Part shown: piece after piece, positions 35,607-46,899 of the stretch
How the letters are laid out: each line of letters opens with the position of its first letter
Position numbering within the stretch: the stretch's first letter is position 1
Source: Cryptomeria japonica
Taxonomy: Eukaryota; Streptophyta; Pinopsida; Cupressales; Cupressaceae
NCBI RefSeq assembly: GCF_030272615.1
Contig: NC_081407.1
Location: forward strand, 137,272,897 to 137,336,896
Direction: 5' to 3'
Length of the DNA stretch: 64,000 nucleotides
Notes under the pieces: generated by a model
What the model was told of the DNA's origin: nothing
Database searches by the model: none
The model's input: only the letters and a program-made list of their open reading frames with translations
Position numbers and translations under genes: made by a program

Positions 35607-38600
35607 CTAGTCCCATTGATCTAACACTACACCTTCCTTCAAGTTACCATCTCTCAAAATGTCATGACCATATGCCCCTAGCAACTTCTTTACAAAATTC
35701 TCATATTTACCAATTGTCTTCAAAAGAGGGGCATGTGCCTCCAAAATCCTTGACCTACACTGCTCAAGAACTTCTATCTTAAATTCTATTACAAAGATAT
35801 AAGATTGCAAGCTATCAAAATCATCTCCTCCCAACAAATCTTCATTTTTAATCACTTCCTCACCCAAGGCCAATATTTTATTCAAGTTTTTACACTACTT
35901 GGTGAAGTCTCTGATTCTCACTTCCCGATTTGCTGAGCAGTCTATTATTACTTTCTCCGTTTTGAGGAGCCTTTCATAAATTCCCGTTGTATGTTGTAGA
36001 AAAAGCTTTACCTTAGAAATGTTATCTTTCGCCCATGATTTTGTAGTAGTAGCTACTTTCCTTATTTCAATCAAGGCTCTTACATCATCTTCTGGGAGCA
36101 ATGATGTGGACAACAGTGTGTCATTGGCCCTTGAATCCAAAGGCTTCCCCATATCCACCAACAATTGTTTATACTGTTCTAATTGCGCCTTTACCTGCAA
36201 CTCGGAGTTATGCTCCTTCTCCATTTTGCTCCTCACTGTACTAGTAGCAAATTCTAAAGTGTCGAGCTCTCCCCACTTCGTCTGCTTCCCAAGCCTAACC
36301 TGTGATACTTGATATTTAGAAGGACCCTCTCCCTAAGCCTCCACAGGGGATGCAATATCGGCAACTACTTCACCGGAGTCAATTCTAGATAAATGATGAA
36401 TTGTTTTGGCCTTCTTTGCTTTCTTCAACTCCTCCGTAATAGCCTGTTGCAGTGAGAGTTTAGGCAACACCACCTTTTGTTTCTTATTAAAAGTGAAGGT
36501 TAACCATTGTGGTGTTCCTTCGTCTATACTCCCTCCTTGGGTGGTTATTTGTGTCGTCACCCTTCCAGCTTCTTGTGACAATTCCTCCTCCTGTTGTTGC
36601 TCTTCTTCTCCAACCTGTGTATCTGCAGGAGTTTGGGTTTCTCCATGGGTATGTTGTACTAGTATGGCAAGTTGTTGTTGTGAGAGCATTTGCTGAGCCA
36701 AGTTTGCATATAGATCGTTATCAAGTTCAAGTTGTTGTTGTGAGAGCATTTGCTGAGCCAAGTTTGCCTATAGAGCGTTATCAACATCAAATTGTTGTTG
36801 ATATTCTTCCAATGTCTCGCTCACTTGCTCGCTGAAGTCTTTGAATGGCTCTTGACCTTGTTGCTCTGTTTCTCCACCTGCAATATCTTTCAACAAGTTT
36901 TCTACATCTCGTGGAGTGAGAACAAGTCTCTCATCATGCTCTTCATCCTACCCTTGCCCCATTTCCCCCTCTTCATCTTGTTGCTGCCCTTGCGGACCCT
37001 GATCATCTACGTCCATAGGGGTTACCTATATAAGTTCTAATACCTTTCGCACGGGAGGCTCTCTTCATTTCTCTACACTAGAAGGAGTCATCCTTTTCCT
37101 CTTCTTGGGCTCTACCTTCTTTGGTACTGGCTCGGCCTCCTCTTGGTCTAAGTCCGACTCCACATTATGAATAGTTACCATTTTAGTTGTACGATTCATT
37201 GTAGGCGCAACTATCTGTGAAACAACAGAAGATGGAGTGACTATTGTTGTAACCAAACGTGGAGGCATTGTTGACACAGCTAGTGCAACAGATGTGGTTG
37301 ATGTGGTGGCGGGTATTGTTGTCGCAGAGGTAGTAGCAGTGGTGGTAGGAGTGGCAGTAACAATGGTAGCAACACTAGAAGGTTGAGCCTCTTGAGAAGG
37401 TTCTTCTACCGTTGTTGCAACACCTTCAAAAGCAAGCCTAACAGGATGAATTTCTGCTTGTGGTGTGGCCCCTAGGTCGACAGTAATCCCTAAACTCACC
37501 TGTTTCGCCAGATATTCAACCTCTTTTCATTTTTTCATTTAACTTTCGCCTTAGTTATTCTGTGGTGAAAGGAGTTTCAGCTTCCTCCTCCAAAACTGTA
37601 GATGTGTTCTTCCTCGACTCTGACCGTGTTCTCCTTGTATATTCTCGATTGAGGATTGCCAGTCGAGATATTCATTTGTTTTCCTTTAGAGGCAGCTGGT
37701 TTAATCATTAGACTTAACCGCTTCTTGGTTCTATCAATTACTAGTCGAGAGATGGTATCAATGTCTACCACTTCTTGTTGCGACCATCTGATTGGGGGGA
37801 GCGACCTTTTATCTATTCATGATTCCTTTTACTTAGGATCCAGCACAATACCATCATCATGTAATTGTTTAGGTAGGTTGGTCTCAATACCAAAATCCCT
37901 TATTTGAGGAACAGTGAGGCAATGGTAATATTTCTCCCTTTTCTCAAAGCTATCTTGGAGATTGGCCCAAAAATCCTTCAGGGCAGGCTGATGTCCTTCA
38001 TACACTTTAGGCATCAATCATTTTAGTTTATTGTATAGGTCATAAAATTGCCTGGCAAAATTGAAAGGCTTCAACTGTAGTTCCTGCACTTCTTGCTCGG
38101 CAACATTTGCTAGATGAATCTTTGGACATGAAAAGAATGATAAAGTTAAGGGGAAATCTTCACCTGTAACCCCCGTCTTATGCCTTGAGAACAATAAATT
38201 TTGCAAATGTACCAGTTGTCTTGCATATTCTAACAAAATTATTCTATCTGTACAATACCTGGGCAACAAAAATGGTTCTCCAGTGAACCCACTCTCTCAG
38301 ATAAGTAGATCGGGAGTTTTGTATAAGCCAACACCCCCACTTCTTTACTAGCTCCATTGCTTCCTTGCTTAGCTTGAACTCAGTGTCACTTGTTCGCCTT
38401 ATAATAATTGGAAACAAAAATGCGTCATTGATTCTCTTGTAGTGTAGCCTGGATTCTTTTAGCGACAACTGGGTGTAGTATTCTCACACGACATTTTGTC
38501 CTTCTTCTTCTCCCAATGTGCCCTCGGTTTGCAACCCTGGAAATTGACCAGATCTGGCTGCCACCCAAACAATATAAGATGTGAAGAAGAATTTCTTCGT

Positions 38601-39230
38601 ATTATGTACCTCCTTCAGCTGGTCTCTTATGTTATCCGACAAAATTTGAGCCAAGTCATACTATTGTCGTCTATCCAAAATTGTTAGCATGAATGAGAAC
38701 ATCCATGACTGAAAGTGTCTACATGCATGTTTGTCAAATGTCTTACAAAGCATTACGATTAGATCTCTTTGTGGCTCTTTGAAATCTTGCCTCAAAATTT
38801 CACTTGCTTTCGGGCCCATTTTCCTTTCTTCCTCGAGCCATTCCTCATTCATTCTCTTATTACACTAACTCATATTTTGGTTTCATTCTCGTTCTCCATC
38901 TTCTTCTCCCTCAACTAGTACCTCCTTCCTGGTGGGAATCGAGAAGACTAGGGCCAACATATCAACAAACAAATCAATCACCAATTTTCCGTCAGCATCG
39001 ACACATTGCCTAGTATCGGGATTATAGAATTGTGCAATTTGTATTATATACTCTGGCGCCTGCATCGACTGTGAGAAGACAGTCGCCTCTACTAGACTGG
39101 ATCTTTTAATCCGTTTGTATTCTGCAGTTAATCTAGGTTTCTCTAGTTGCTTTTCAATATCTTCGAGCTCAATAAGCTCACTCGATCTCTGTGTCTGTTA
39201 CCCATTGAATTGCATCTTCCAGCTTGGAGG
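35607..39230 (-). pseudogene. Gene A: large uncharacterised LTR-associated protein, decayed
   Basis: A coding remnant of about 1200 codons, homologous to gene B (59910-63251). Most pieces share one frame (39065-38883, 38852-38661, 38468-38244, 37499-37065, 36761-36333, 36236-35895, 35885-35607); 38269-37577 is in a second frame, so at least two shifts plus several stops are present. N-terminal region: RLTAEYKRIKRSSLV, AQFYNPDTRQ, ALVFSIPTRKE, then YKRINDAF, KLSKEAMELVKKWG and LPRYCTDRIILLEYARQL, each with a clear counterpart in B. Middle: a Thr/Ala-rich stretch and KKRKR (possible nuclear signal). Then come 20-residue Gln-rich repeats and a coiled-coil-like end. Function unknown. The first half is faintly like plant mobile-domain/transposon-associated proteins, which I cannot confirm. 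Confidence 0.6.
36671..36790 (-). repeat. 60-bp coding repeat in gene A
   Basis: gttgttgttgtgagagc starts at 36671 and 36731; the unit encodes a 20-residue Gln- and Leu-rich repeat (QQQLELDNDLYANLAQQMLS). The in-frame period suggests that it arose while the gene was translated. Confidence 0.8.
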
Positions 39231-39387
39231 CGTATTTTCGCCCTTGATATTGGTATTTCATTGTTATTAGCAGCTTCTCGAGATCTTTCGTATTTCGGGA
39301 AGATTCCATTAACATAGCTAAACCTGCAAAACCAACCAAACAAGCATCAAACACTATTCAAAGAAACATCGCTACAAAAATAGCTCA

Positions 39388-40930
39388 CTTTGGGACTCCG
39401 GGATCCTGAGGTCCCGAGGTGAGAAAACAAAAAAAACTACAAAGAAAAATTGGGAGTTCGGGAACCCGAGGTCCCGAGTTTTGACAACTAACAGAACTAG
39501 CAAATTTGGAACCCCGGGAACCTGAGATACCAAACTCACCAACAACACAAAAAAGGAACCACTTTGGGAACCCGGGAGCCCAACTTTCCGAAGTTGTGAA
39601 ACTACTTACTATGGAAACAAACCCAAGACTTTCGGGTTCCGAAGTTCCGGGGTGGGTCTCTAACATATGCAACATGGAACTTTGGAGAACCGAAGTCTTG
39701 ACAAACTACAAAGATGAAGCAAAAAAGAGGGTTCGAGACCCAGGGACTATGGGGTTCCAAATTGAACAAACATGCCAAAGAGAAACTAATTCAGGAACTC
39801 AGGAACTCGGGTTTCCGAAGTAGTTTAATCAAAGACCCAAAACCACTAAAACCATCATTTCAGGAACCCGAGTTTTCGAAGTGGTGGAAAACAAACCTAC
39901 GACCCCTATTTTGAAAACTCAGGAGCCCAGGTTTCCGAAATAGGGCAAAAAGGAAACAACCAAGGAAAAGACTATCATTTCGGGAATTAAGGAACCCGAG
40001 TTTCTGAAATGATAAGACAACAGAAAAAATAAATAAATTTTTTTTTTTAAAAACCCTAACCCAAAATCTCGGGAATCTGAGGTTCCGAGGTCAAGGCAAA
40101 ACAAAAAATGCAAGAAAAACACATAAGACAAGAAAAATCTAAGAAATTAAAACTAAACCAAACAGAATCTAACCTAAGATGCACAAAAATCCGCACTAAG
40201 GAAGTGACAAGAGCACCTACCTGGCACGAAAAGCAAAGACTTTCTCGCATCGGGCGCACGAGAGTTCAAAATTGCGAGTCAAAGCTTTGGATTCACAAGA
40301 GTGAGTGCACAAATGGGCTCCAAAATGACTTCCAATCCTATTTATACCCCAATCCAACACCGCATTAAATGTGACTTTGGGAACTCGAGAACCCGAGTTT
40401 CCAAAGTGCAACACAGGCGACAAACTCGGAACCCCGGGAACCCGAGTTTCCAAAGAACAGAACAAAAAAAGAACCTGGGAGTTTGGGAATCTGAACTTCC
40501 GGGGCGAAAACCAAAAAGGCAAACAAACACTTCAAGAATCCGACAACCCGGAGTTTCGAAGTGGTGCTCCAAACTGAAACATAAGCGAACTCGAGAGTTC
40601 AGGAACCCGAACTCCCAAACAAGGAAACAGAACAAACGACCCGGAAGTTCAGGAAACCAAAAAGGCAAACAAACACTTCGAGAATCCGAGAACCCTAAGT
40701 TTCGAAGTGGTGCTCCGAACCGAAACATAAGCGAACTCGGGAGTTCAGGAACCCGAACTCCCAAACAAGGAAATAGAACAAACGACCTGGAAGTTCGGAT
40801 TCTCGAACCTCCAGGGGCGACACAAACAAACAAAACAAAAATGAACTTAGGAACCCGAACTCCCGAACAAAGAAACGGAAACAAGTAAAACCCCACCCCG
40901 GGAACCCAGAAACCCAAACCTCCGAGGTGG
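39388..40930. repeat. GGGAACCCGAG repeat field around the TATA box of the gene A unit
   Basis: Short imperfect palindromes built on GGGAACCCGAG/TTTCCGAAG recur every 30-60 bp on both sides of the TATA box. A 146-bp tandem duplication (40511-40656 and 40657-40802) lies inside. The many long ORFs on both strands here (for example 40301-40888 and 40342-40992) are read-throughs of this repeat, not genes. Confidence 0.85.
40339..40346 (-). promoter_or_regulatory. TATA box in the 3' LTR-like unit
   Basis: The - strand reads GGGGTATAAATAGG. Transcription from here would run toward gene A (about 1.1 kb downstream). The same box is kept in the 5' LTR at 49394-49401. Confidence 0.65.
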
Positions 40931-41328
40931 CCAAAACAAAAGCTAAAAAACAAAGGGAAAACTAACAGGAAAAGACAAAAAGGGGGACCCACATTTTCAT
41001 GGAATAAAAATGATGGGACTAGATATGGACTATCTGGGAAAAATGACTATAAACATTTTAGAACTTCAAAAATCTTTGGTTTATTCGATGCCTAAGGCTA
41101 CTATCATTCAAAACGATGAATAAGAGCAAAAGACAAGTGAACTGATGAACAAGCAACTGAATCTAGAACTAAACAAGATCAACTCTTAAGTGTGTGTGCA
41201 TGATTCATTACTCCATCGTTCTCAATAGTGAAGATAAACAAAGGAAATTGGGCCCAAGCTACGTAGGTAAAGTCAATTAACGTGTTTCATGCAAGGCCAT
41301 CCTGGACATAGCTTTGTTGCCAGTCGAG

Positions 41329-41483
41329 CGTCCATAGCCCCGACAGAGATACCTCTGGCTCCTGTCAAGCAGTGTTCCATTGCCAACCAGACGTCCATAG
41401 CCCCAGTGGAGATTAATTGAAACGCCCAAATTTACAAGGCGTCCATAGCCCCAGTGGAGATTAATTGAAACGCCCAAATTTAG
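41329..41483. repeat. CGTCCATAGCCCC minisatellite
   Basis: CGTCCATAGCCCC starts at 41329, 41392 and 41440; the last two units (48-bp period, cagtggagattaattg in the middle) are almost identical. It lies between integrase and the 3' LTR-like unit. Confidence 0.85.
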
Positions 41484-42133
41484 TTGTTGTAAGTGAGTTA
41501 TTTCTTTTCTCTTTCTTTCTTTTTTTAGAGCCTTTGTTCACCTCATAGAATATAAAACGATTATTTCTTCGTAACCTTTGAGCAACTTTCAAACAGTAAA
41601 GTCTAATTACTGGGTTGGGAGCCACGGTGGACAATGTGAAACATCCTAACTTCTGATTTTTCATGTGGAAACAAGTTCATCTGATAGCTTATAAAAATTT
41701 CTGATGTAACTTAGTGTGATGGTGGTGTTGAGTAATCAGGTTAGCCTTCTCCAATTAAGAGTCAAGAACTCAAACCATAATTAAGCCATTATATATCAGT
41801 TTGGACGAATATAGATAAAGATTTCAAGACTAACCAAACAATAATGAAGTTATAAAGAGCAAAGAGTTGAAGCCTCTCAATATCTTCCCAATTTGTTATA
41901 CAAAGAACATATTTTCCTTAAAATCCTTGAAAATAAACAAGAAAATAAACAAGTGCCCCGACACAGCGAAACGAAACGCACAGAACGAGACAACGAACCA
42001 AAGACACCAAAAAAAAGAAACAAACAAGCAGCCAAAACAAAACTAAACAACCAACAGGCAAACCCAAGAAAACAACAAACCAAAATAAAATGACTAAACT
42101 ACTATAGTACAAAAGATCCAGCTCTACTGAGGA

Positions 42134-43653
42134 TTAATCAAAATAATGCTTGAGGAACTTACCATTGACGGGCAATGGTACAAGTTCTTTGGTCAAAGAG
42201 CTCAACCTAAAAGTGTTCTCTCCTAAGATTTCAACAATCCGATAAGGACCTAACCACAACCTTTCAAACTTATGATGATCACCCTTATTTTCCTTGGCCT
42301 TGTTCCATAACAGAACTAAGTCAGAGATCTGAAAGGCTTTCACCTTGGCTCTTTTATCAAACCATCGCTTAACAACTGTTTGATGCTTAGCGAAGTGTTG
42401 TAGGGTATTTATCCTTTTCTCATCAAGTTTCAATAAATTCAGGAGGCGAACTTCTACCTGTTCCTCAATTTCAAGTTCTTTCATAAGTTGGAGGAGAGAT
42501 ATATGTAAATTAACTGGGAAAACAGGGTTTTGGCCATAAACAAGATAGTATGGAGAAGTCCCTAGGGCGGCTTCAACTCTAGTGCGATCAGCTCATAGGG
42601 CATACCTCAATTGATTATGCCAATCCCTAGGGTTCTTCTCAAGTAGCTTCTTAATAATATCTAAAATATTTGTATTTGTGGATTCAGCTACTCAATTACC
42701 TTGTGGATAGTAATTAGATGAATATTTCAAGATTACCTTGTACTCGTATGACCATTACATTAATTATGTTGAAGTAAAGTGGGGCCATTATCACATACCG
42801 GACAAAATGGCATACCAAACCTGGTGACAATATACTCATCAATGAATTTGAGAACAACTCCTGCAATGGCATTCCTACATGCTATGGCCTTCGTCCATCG
42901 GGTGCAATAGTTTGTTGCAGTGAAAATGAACTTGTGTCCTGCAAACAAGTTAGGATTTATAACACTGACAAAATCTAATGCCCATTGGGCAAACGGTCTT
43001 ACCTCGAATACTGGTTGAAGAGGCATGGCGAGATTCCTTTCTCTGGAAGCTGCAGTTTGCAGTTTGACAGGTATGACAGTGTCTAACATGTCCATGGGTA
43101 TCTTTAAAAATGTTGGGCAAATAGTAACCTACTTTCAATATCTAATGTGCTGTAGCATCTGTCGGCCATGGCTTGTACCATATTTCCTATGAAATTCCTC
43201 TATCATCTTACAAGCTTCTTCTTGATCAAGATACCTAAGATAAATGTCTTCGTAATTCTTTTTGTATAGTGTTGAGTCTTTGATCATGTAATTAGCACTT
43301 TTGAGTCTTGAAGCTCGTCTTTGAGTAGCAGTCAACCCCTCAGGACACTTATTATTCAGCAAGATGAAGAGCAAGTCAGTGTACCATGGGTCCTGAGTGA
43401 ATGATTGTAATGTATATTGCTGGCACTGGATATGTGGGGTGTTTGTTGCCATAGCTTGAGACAAACTCTGACCTCTAACTAACCTCATTGGATGCATTTC
43501 TAAATCAAATTCTTGTAAAATGGCCATCCATTTTCCTCGGCGATCCCCCAGCTCTGATTGCATGAGCAACGACTTAACTGGTTGATCAGGTACAATTGTA
43601 TATATCTTGCTCCTCAAGATATAATGTATAAACTTTTTAACTCCTCTTACCAA
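42134..43653 (-). pseudogene. Gypsy RNase H end and integrase
   Basis: On the - strand the RT-linked RNase H ends with FDLEMHPMRLVRGQSL (43653-43450). Then come the integrase zinc-binding region (HRKYGTSH ... HCHTCQ), the catalytic core (WALDFVSV, CDNG, VAESTN give the D, D and E) and a C-terminal part with WLGPYRIVEILGENTF and PLPVNGKFLKHYF ending at 42134. A few stops and one shift break it between 43135 and 42484. Confidence 0.88.
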
Positions 43654-44900
43654 AGCGAAAGCTTGTTTCTCAAGAGCAGATTATCGTACCTCGGCATTCT
43701 TGAAAGGTGAACTCATGAATGCAATTGGTTTTTCATCCCCTACTTGCCTCTACGTCAAAACAACGGCACCAGAATGCAACGACGCAAAAGACTATATATA
43801 AAATGGCAAAGTATAATCAAGACTAGTCAATACAGGAGCTTCAACAATGGACTTTTTCATCTGTGCAAACGCCTCTTTTTCTTCAACACTCCACTCAATC
43901 TTGGCATCCTAATTCATCATTTCGTTTAGAGGCTTCACTATCTCCACAAATCCAGTGATGAATTTTCTCACAAAATTAATCTTCCCGAAGAAAGACCTCA
44001 TTTCTTTTTTACTCCCAAGCATCTACAATTTCAACATTGCTTCCACTCGGTCTGGGTCGATGGATATTCCTCTTTCGAAGATTATGTGACCAAGGAGCTT
44101 CCCTCCAGCAACCCCGAACACACACTTTTTGTGATTAAGAGATACCCATACTTTCGACATCTTTCTAGAACTTTGCGGAGGTGGTCTAGATGATCTTCCC
44201 TGATTATGGAGAATATGGTGAGGTCATCCATTTATATGATAATGCATTTACCAATCAAGTCCTTGGAGGCTGTGTTCGTCACTCTCTTAAATGTTGCAAT
44301 GACATTAATCAACCCAAACGACATCCAGCGATATGCATAAGTCCCCCACTTTGTAGTGAATGTTGTCTTCATGCGATCTTCGTGGTTCACCAACACTTGG
44401 TTATATCTAGAATAACCATCGAGGAATGACATCATATGTGAACCATTATCGATTTGTAACACCTCATCCAGGGAAGGCAGTGGATAATTATCTTTCTCCG
44501 ATGCTTTATTGAGGTTACAAAAATCAACACAATCTAATCTCTCCATTCTTCTTCCTTACTGGCACCAGATTAGCAACCCAAGTGGAGTGGCCTACAGGGA
44601 AAATAATCCTAGCAGCGAGCAACTTTTGAACTTCCTTAAAAATTAGGGGCTTAAATAACAAATTGACTAGTCATTGTTTCTGTCTGAACGGCTTCGTATT
44701 GGGTTTCAAAGGTATAACATGTGTGATAATAGATGTATCAAATGTTTTCAGGTCTTCATATCCCCATGCTATAACATCAATGTATTCTTTCGGGATTTGT
44801 ATAATTTTCTCCCTCTAAGTGGGATTGCAAATCTTCCCAATATAAACTATCTTGTCTTGACCCTCTTGACCAATATTGTGTGGTTCATATTTTCCAACAT
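43654..44900 (-). pseudogene. Gypsy reverse transcriptase and RNase H
   Basis: Motifs in order on the - strand: AARIIFPVGHSTWVANLVPV, LCVDFCNLNKAS, YPLPSLDEVL, MSFLDGYSRYNQVLV, KTTFTTKWGTYAYRWMSFGL, MDDLTIFS (catalytic box, with a stop at the preceding Tyr position, 44233-44240 area), GHIIFERGISIDP and KPIAFMSSPF. The frame is broken at several places, many stops being explainable by single transitions. Confidence 0.88.
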
Positions 44901-45153
44901 CTGAATCCGTGGTCAGTCTTTCTTTTATCCTAGGGTCAGAGTCAAACAACCGTTCTAAAGTGACCATACCTTTGGGAATTACATTTGCGGGGAGATTGAC
45001 AATTCCTTCGTTACCATCTTCATCAGCAGAGTCTGATCTATCATCTTCTTCAATAATTTGCTCCTCAAAAGAACCATAATTAGCTAGGAAAGCTAGGATG
45101 TGTCTATTGTCTTCAAAAACTTGGGAAATGGTTGATGTTGTCGAGTACAGCAA
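44815..45153 (-). pseudogene. Acidic linker between extra RNase H and RT
   Basis: A 112-codon open stretch rich in Asp and Glu (EEDDRSDSADEDGNEGIV). It joins the extra RNase H to the RT and has no recognised fold. Confidence 0.55.
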
Positions 45154-45154
45154 G

Positions 45155-45610
45155 TGTGGAGACCAGCTCTGCCGAAAATATTTTCAAAGGAGATTGACTT
45201 ACTAGTTCCAATGTACTTGTTGCAATAGCCAATGCATCTGATATTTCCTTTCCTTTCCTGGGCACTAACTGGATATCAAAAGCCTCGAAGTCTTCAATCA
45301 ATCCCCATACACAGTTTCTATATGTTGCCAGCCTTTTGTCATGACATGCATATTGACTTCTTATTTGCTCCACCACCAATTCAGAATCCCCTTGTACCAT
45401 TAAGCAGTTAGCCCCCTTTTTATGGGCGAAGAGGAGTCCCCTAACTAAGGCTTCATATTCAATCATATTGTTGGTGCAAGGGAATTGGAGTTGATAGGAG
45501 GCTAGAAAGGTCTTCCCTTTGGGACTGGTTAATTCAATTCCTGTTCCACTACTTTGTTTGGATATGGATCCATCAAACTTAGAAACCAGATTTCATCCTT
45601 CAATTTCTTT
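45155..45610 (-). pseudogene. Second RNase H domain (archaeal/plant RVT_3 type) upstream of RT
   Basis: On the - strand: KFDGSISKQSSGTGIELT (first catalytic Asp; a one-base shift separates this from the ORF before it), then NNMIEYEALVRGL (Glu), MVQGDSELVVEQI (Asp) and PRKGKEISDALA (last Asp). This is a complete RVT_3-type RNase H, the second one of this element besides the RT-linked domain. It lies between protease and RT. In Tat/Ogre elements as I know them the extra domain lies between RNase H and integrase, so the order is unusual. Confidence 0.8.
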
Positions 45611-46269
45611 ATATTCTTTAGCTTGGGTTCAGTAATTAACGACTGAAGATTACTTTCGAAAAATGGTTGCTGCTCCCCAAGCTTCATATCTTCCAATACC
45701 TGAGGTTGTTCATTTGTTGGCTTCAAGAGTATCTCAACCGTAGTGGAAGTGGGTTGCTCTACTTGAAGCCTTATGGGAGGTTGAGTCCCCTCATTCTCTT
45801 GCTTGCTTACCTTGATTAAAAGGACCTCCTTTTTGTACAGCTCTGGTTGGGGAGCTTTTATCGTAATTTTCTCCTTTTGAAGAATTACTCTCATAATTTG
45901 GGGTTTCAATTTCTTCAACTGTGGTATCACAATCGGCATCTTCACAAGGGACTAGACTCATCAACTTTGTAACTTCATTTGACAAGGGATGCAAGATATC
46001 TATAAGTGTTCTTGGTGATGTATCATGCACCATTGCGGGAGCAATAAATCCTGTACTCTTATGTCATCTCCTAACAAGCACATCCCTTGCTTCATTCCTG
46101 CAATGAAATCCTTAATCCTCACCCTATGTTCTGTCACATTAACTTGATGGGATTGGGGAACTGGAGGTGTAGAGAAGGTGAGAATTTTATTCACTCTATA
46201 AACTCCAAGACTTACTTCAGCATATGCTACCTGATCGGGAGCCCCATAATCTGTAACCAATTTCTTCAA
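45529..46269 (-). pseudogene. Linker region between protease and extra RNase H
   Basis: Open pieces 46269-46000, 46033-45791 and 45945-45529 in different frames, rich in Lys, Gln, Pro and Glu. No recognised domain. Confidence 0.5.
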
Positions 46270-46326
46270 CTTGGGTTCATTATCAATCCATATCTGGTTA
46301 CTTACGCCCTTCCATGGTAACCATAA

Positions 46327-46830
46327 CTATGTAAAGCAAGTTGAAAAGTAACCTCCCAAAGTCTTCGACCAATCTCTATTGAGAAGCATTCCATATACTT
46401 CTAGAATATCAACTACTTGGATGTCAATGTAACGAGATATGCACGGATCAGCACCCAATTGAATATACACATCTTTCAACTCCTCGATCACATTCATCTC
46501 GCTCTTGTCTAATTGTACCACCTTGTTGTTCACACGCATCGGGTTAAGACCAAGCTTCTGACATATGGAATAAGGCATTATGTTTCCAAAAGCACCTGAA
46601 TCTACCAAACAATTGTGTAAATTCTTTCCGCATATCTTGAGGCTGAGTAGGAATGGAGAGTTTTTGATGGCATCATTATTGATATTAGCATTGACCTCAT
46701 TCAAGTCAACCATCTTAACCTCACTACTTTGAGATTCCAACTGTTCTAATTTCCTGAGAAGAGCCTTCTTTTGTTCAGGACAATACCTCAACACTTCCAT
46801 TAATGACATAGTTGTTGCAATCATCTCCAT
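46327..46830 (-). pseudogene. Gypsy aspartic protease
   Basis: A 167-codon open stretch with NCLVDSGAFGNIMPYSICQK (active-site DSG) and the flap and C-terminal elements QLGADPCISRYIDIQVVDI and MLLNRDWSKTLGGYFS. Gag precedes it on the - strand, and the frame changes between them. Confidence 0.85.
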
Positions 46831-46899
46831 CTCCTTGGTAACATCAAAAAATCATTTTACAACATATTATTGACCTTGTCCTTGTCTAGGACGTATCCC

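Larger units (their letters stand above)
34336..41029 (-). repeat. Long 3' LTR-like unit carrying gene A
   Basis: 40150-41029 matches 49215-49930 (U3 and start of R: repeats, TATA box, then about 200 bp after it). 34336-34530 matches 48989-49180 (end of U5, reading TGTTGA on the + strand). The 5.6 kb between has no counterpart in the 5' LTR; it holds further GGGAACCCGAG repeats (39388-40090), gene A (about 35607-39230) and an unassigned AT-rich part (34530-35600). Confidence 0.65.

Noticed and set aside
37290-37400. Thr/Ala-rich stretch of gene A as a separate secreted mucin-like gene
   Set aside because: It is in frame with the flanking pieces of gene A and fits a low-complexity linker in one larger protein.
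40301-40992. Long overlapping ORFs (195 and 216 codons) on opposite strands
   Set aside because: They are translations of the GGGAACCCGAG repeat, with the same phrase in several frames; the same happens at 49420-49947.
41329-41483. CRISPR-like array
   Set aside because: Only three units, unequal spacing and spacers alike; a plant minisatellite.
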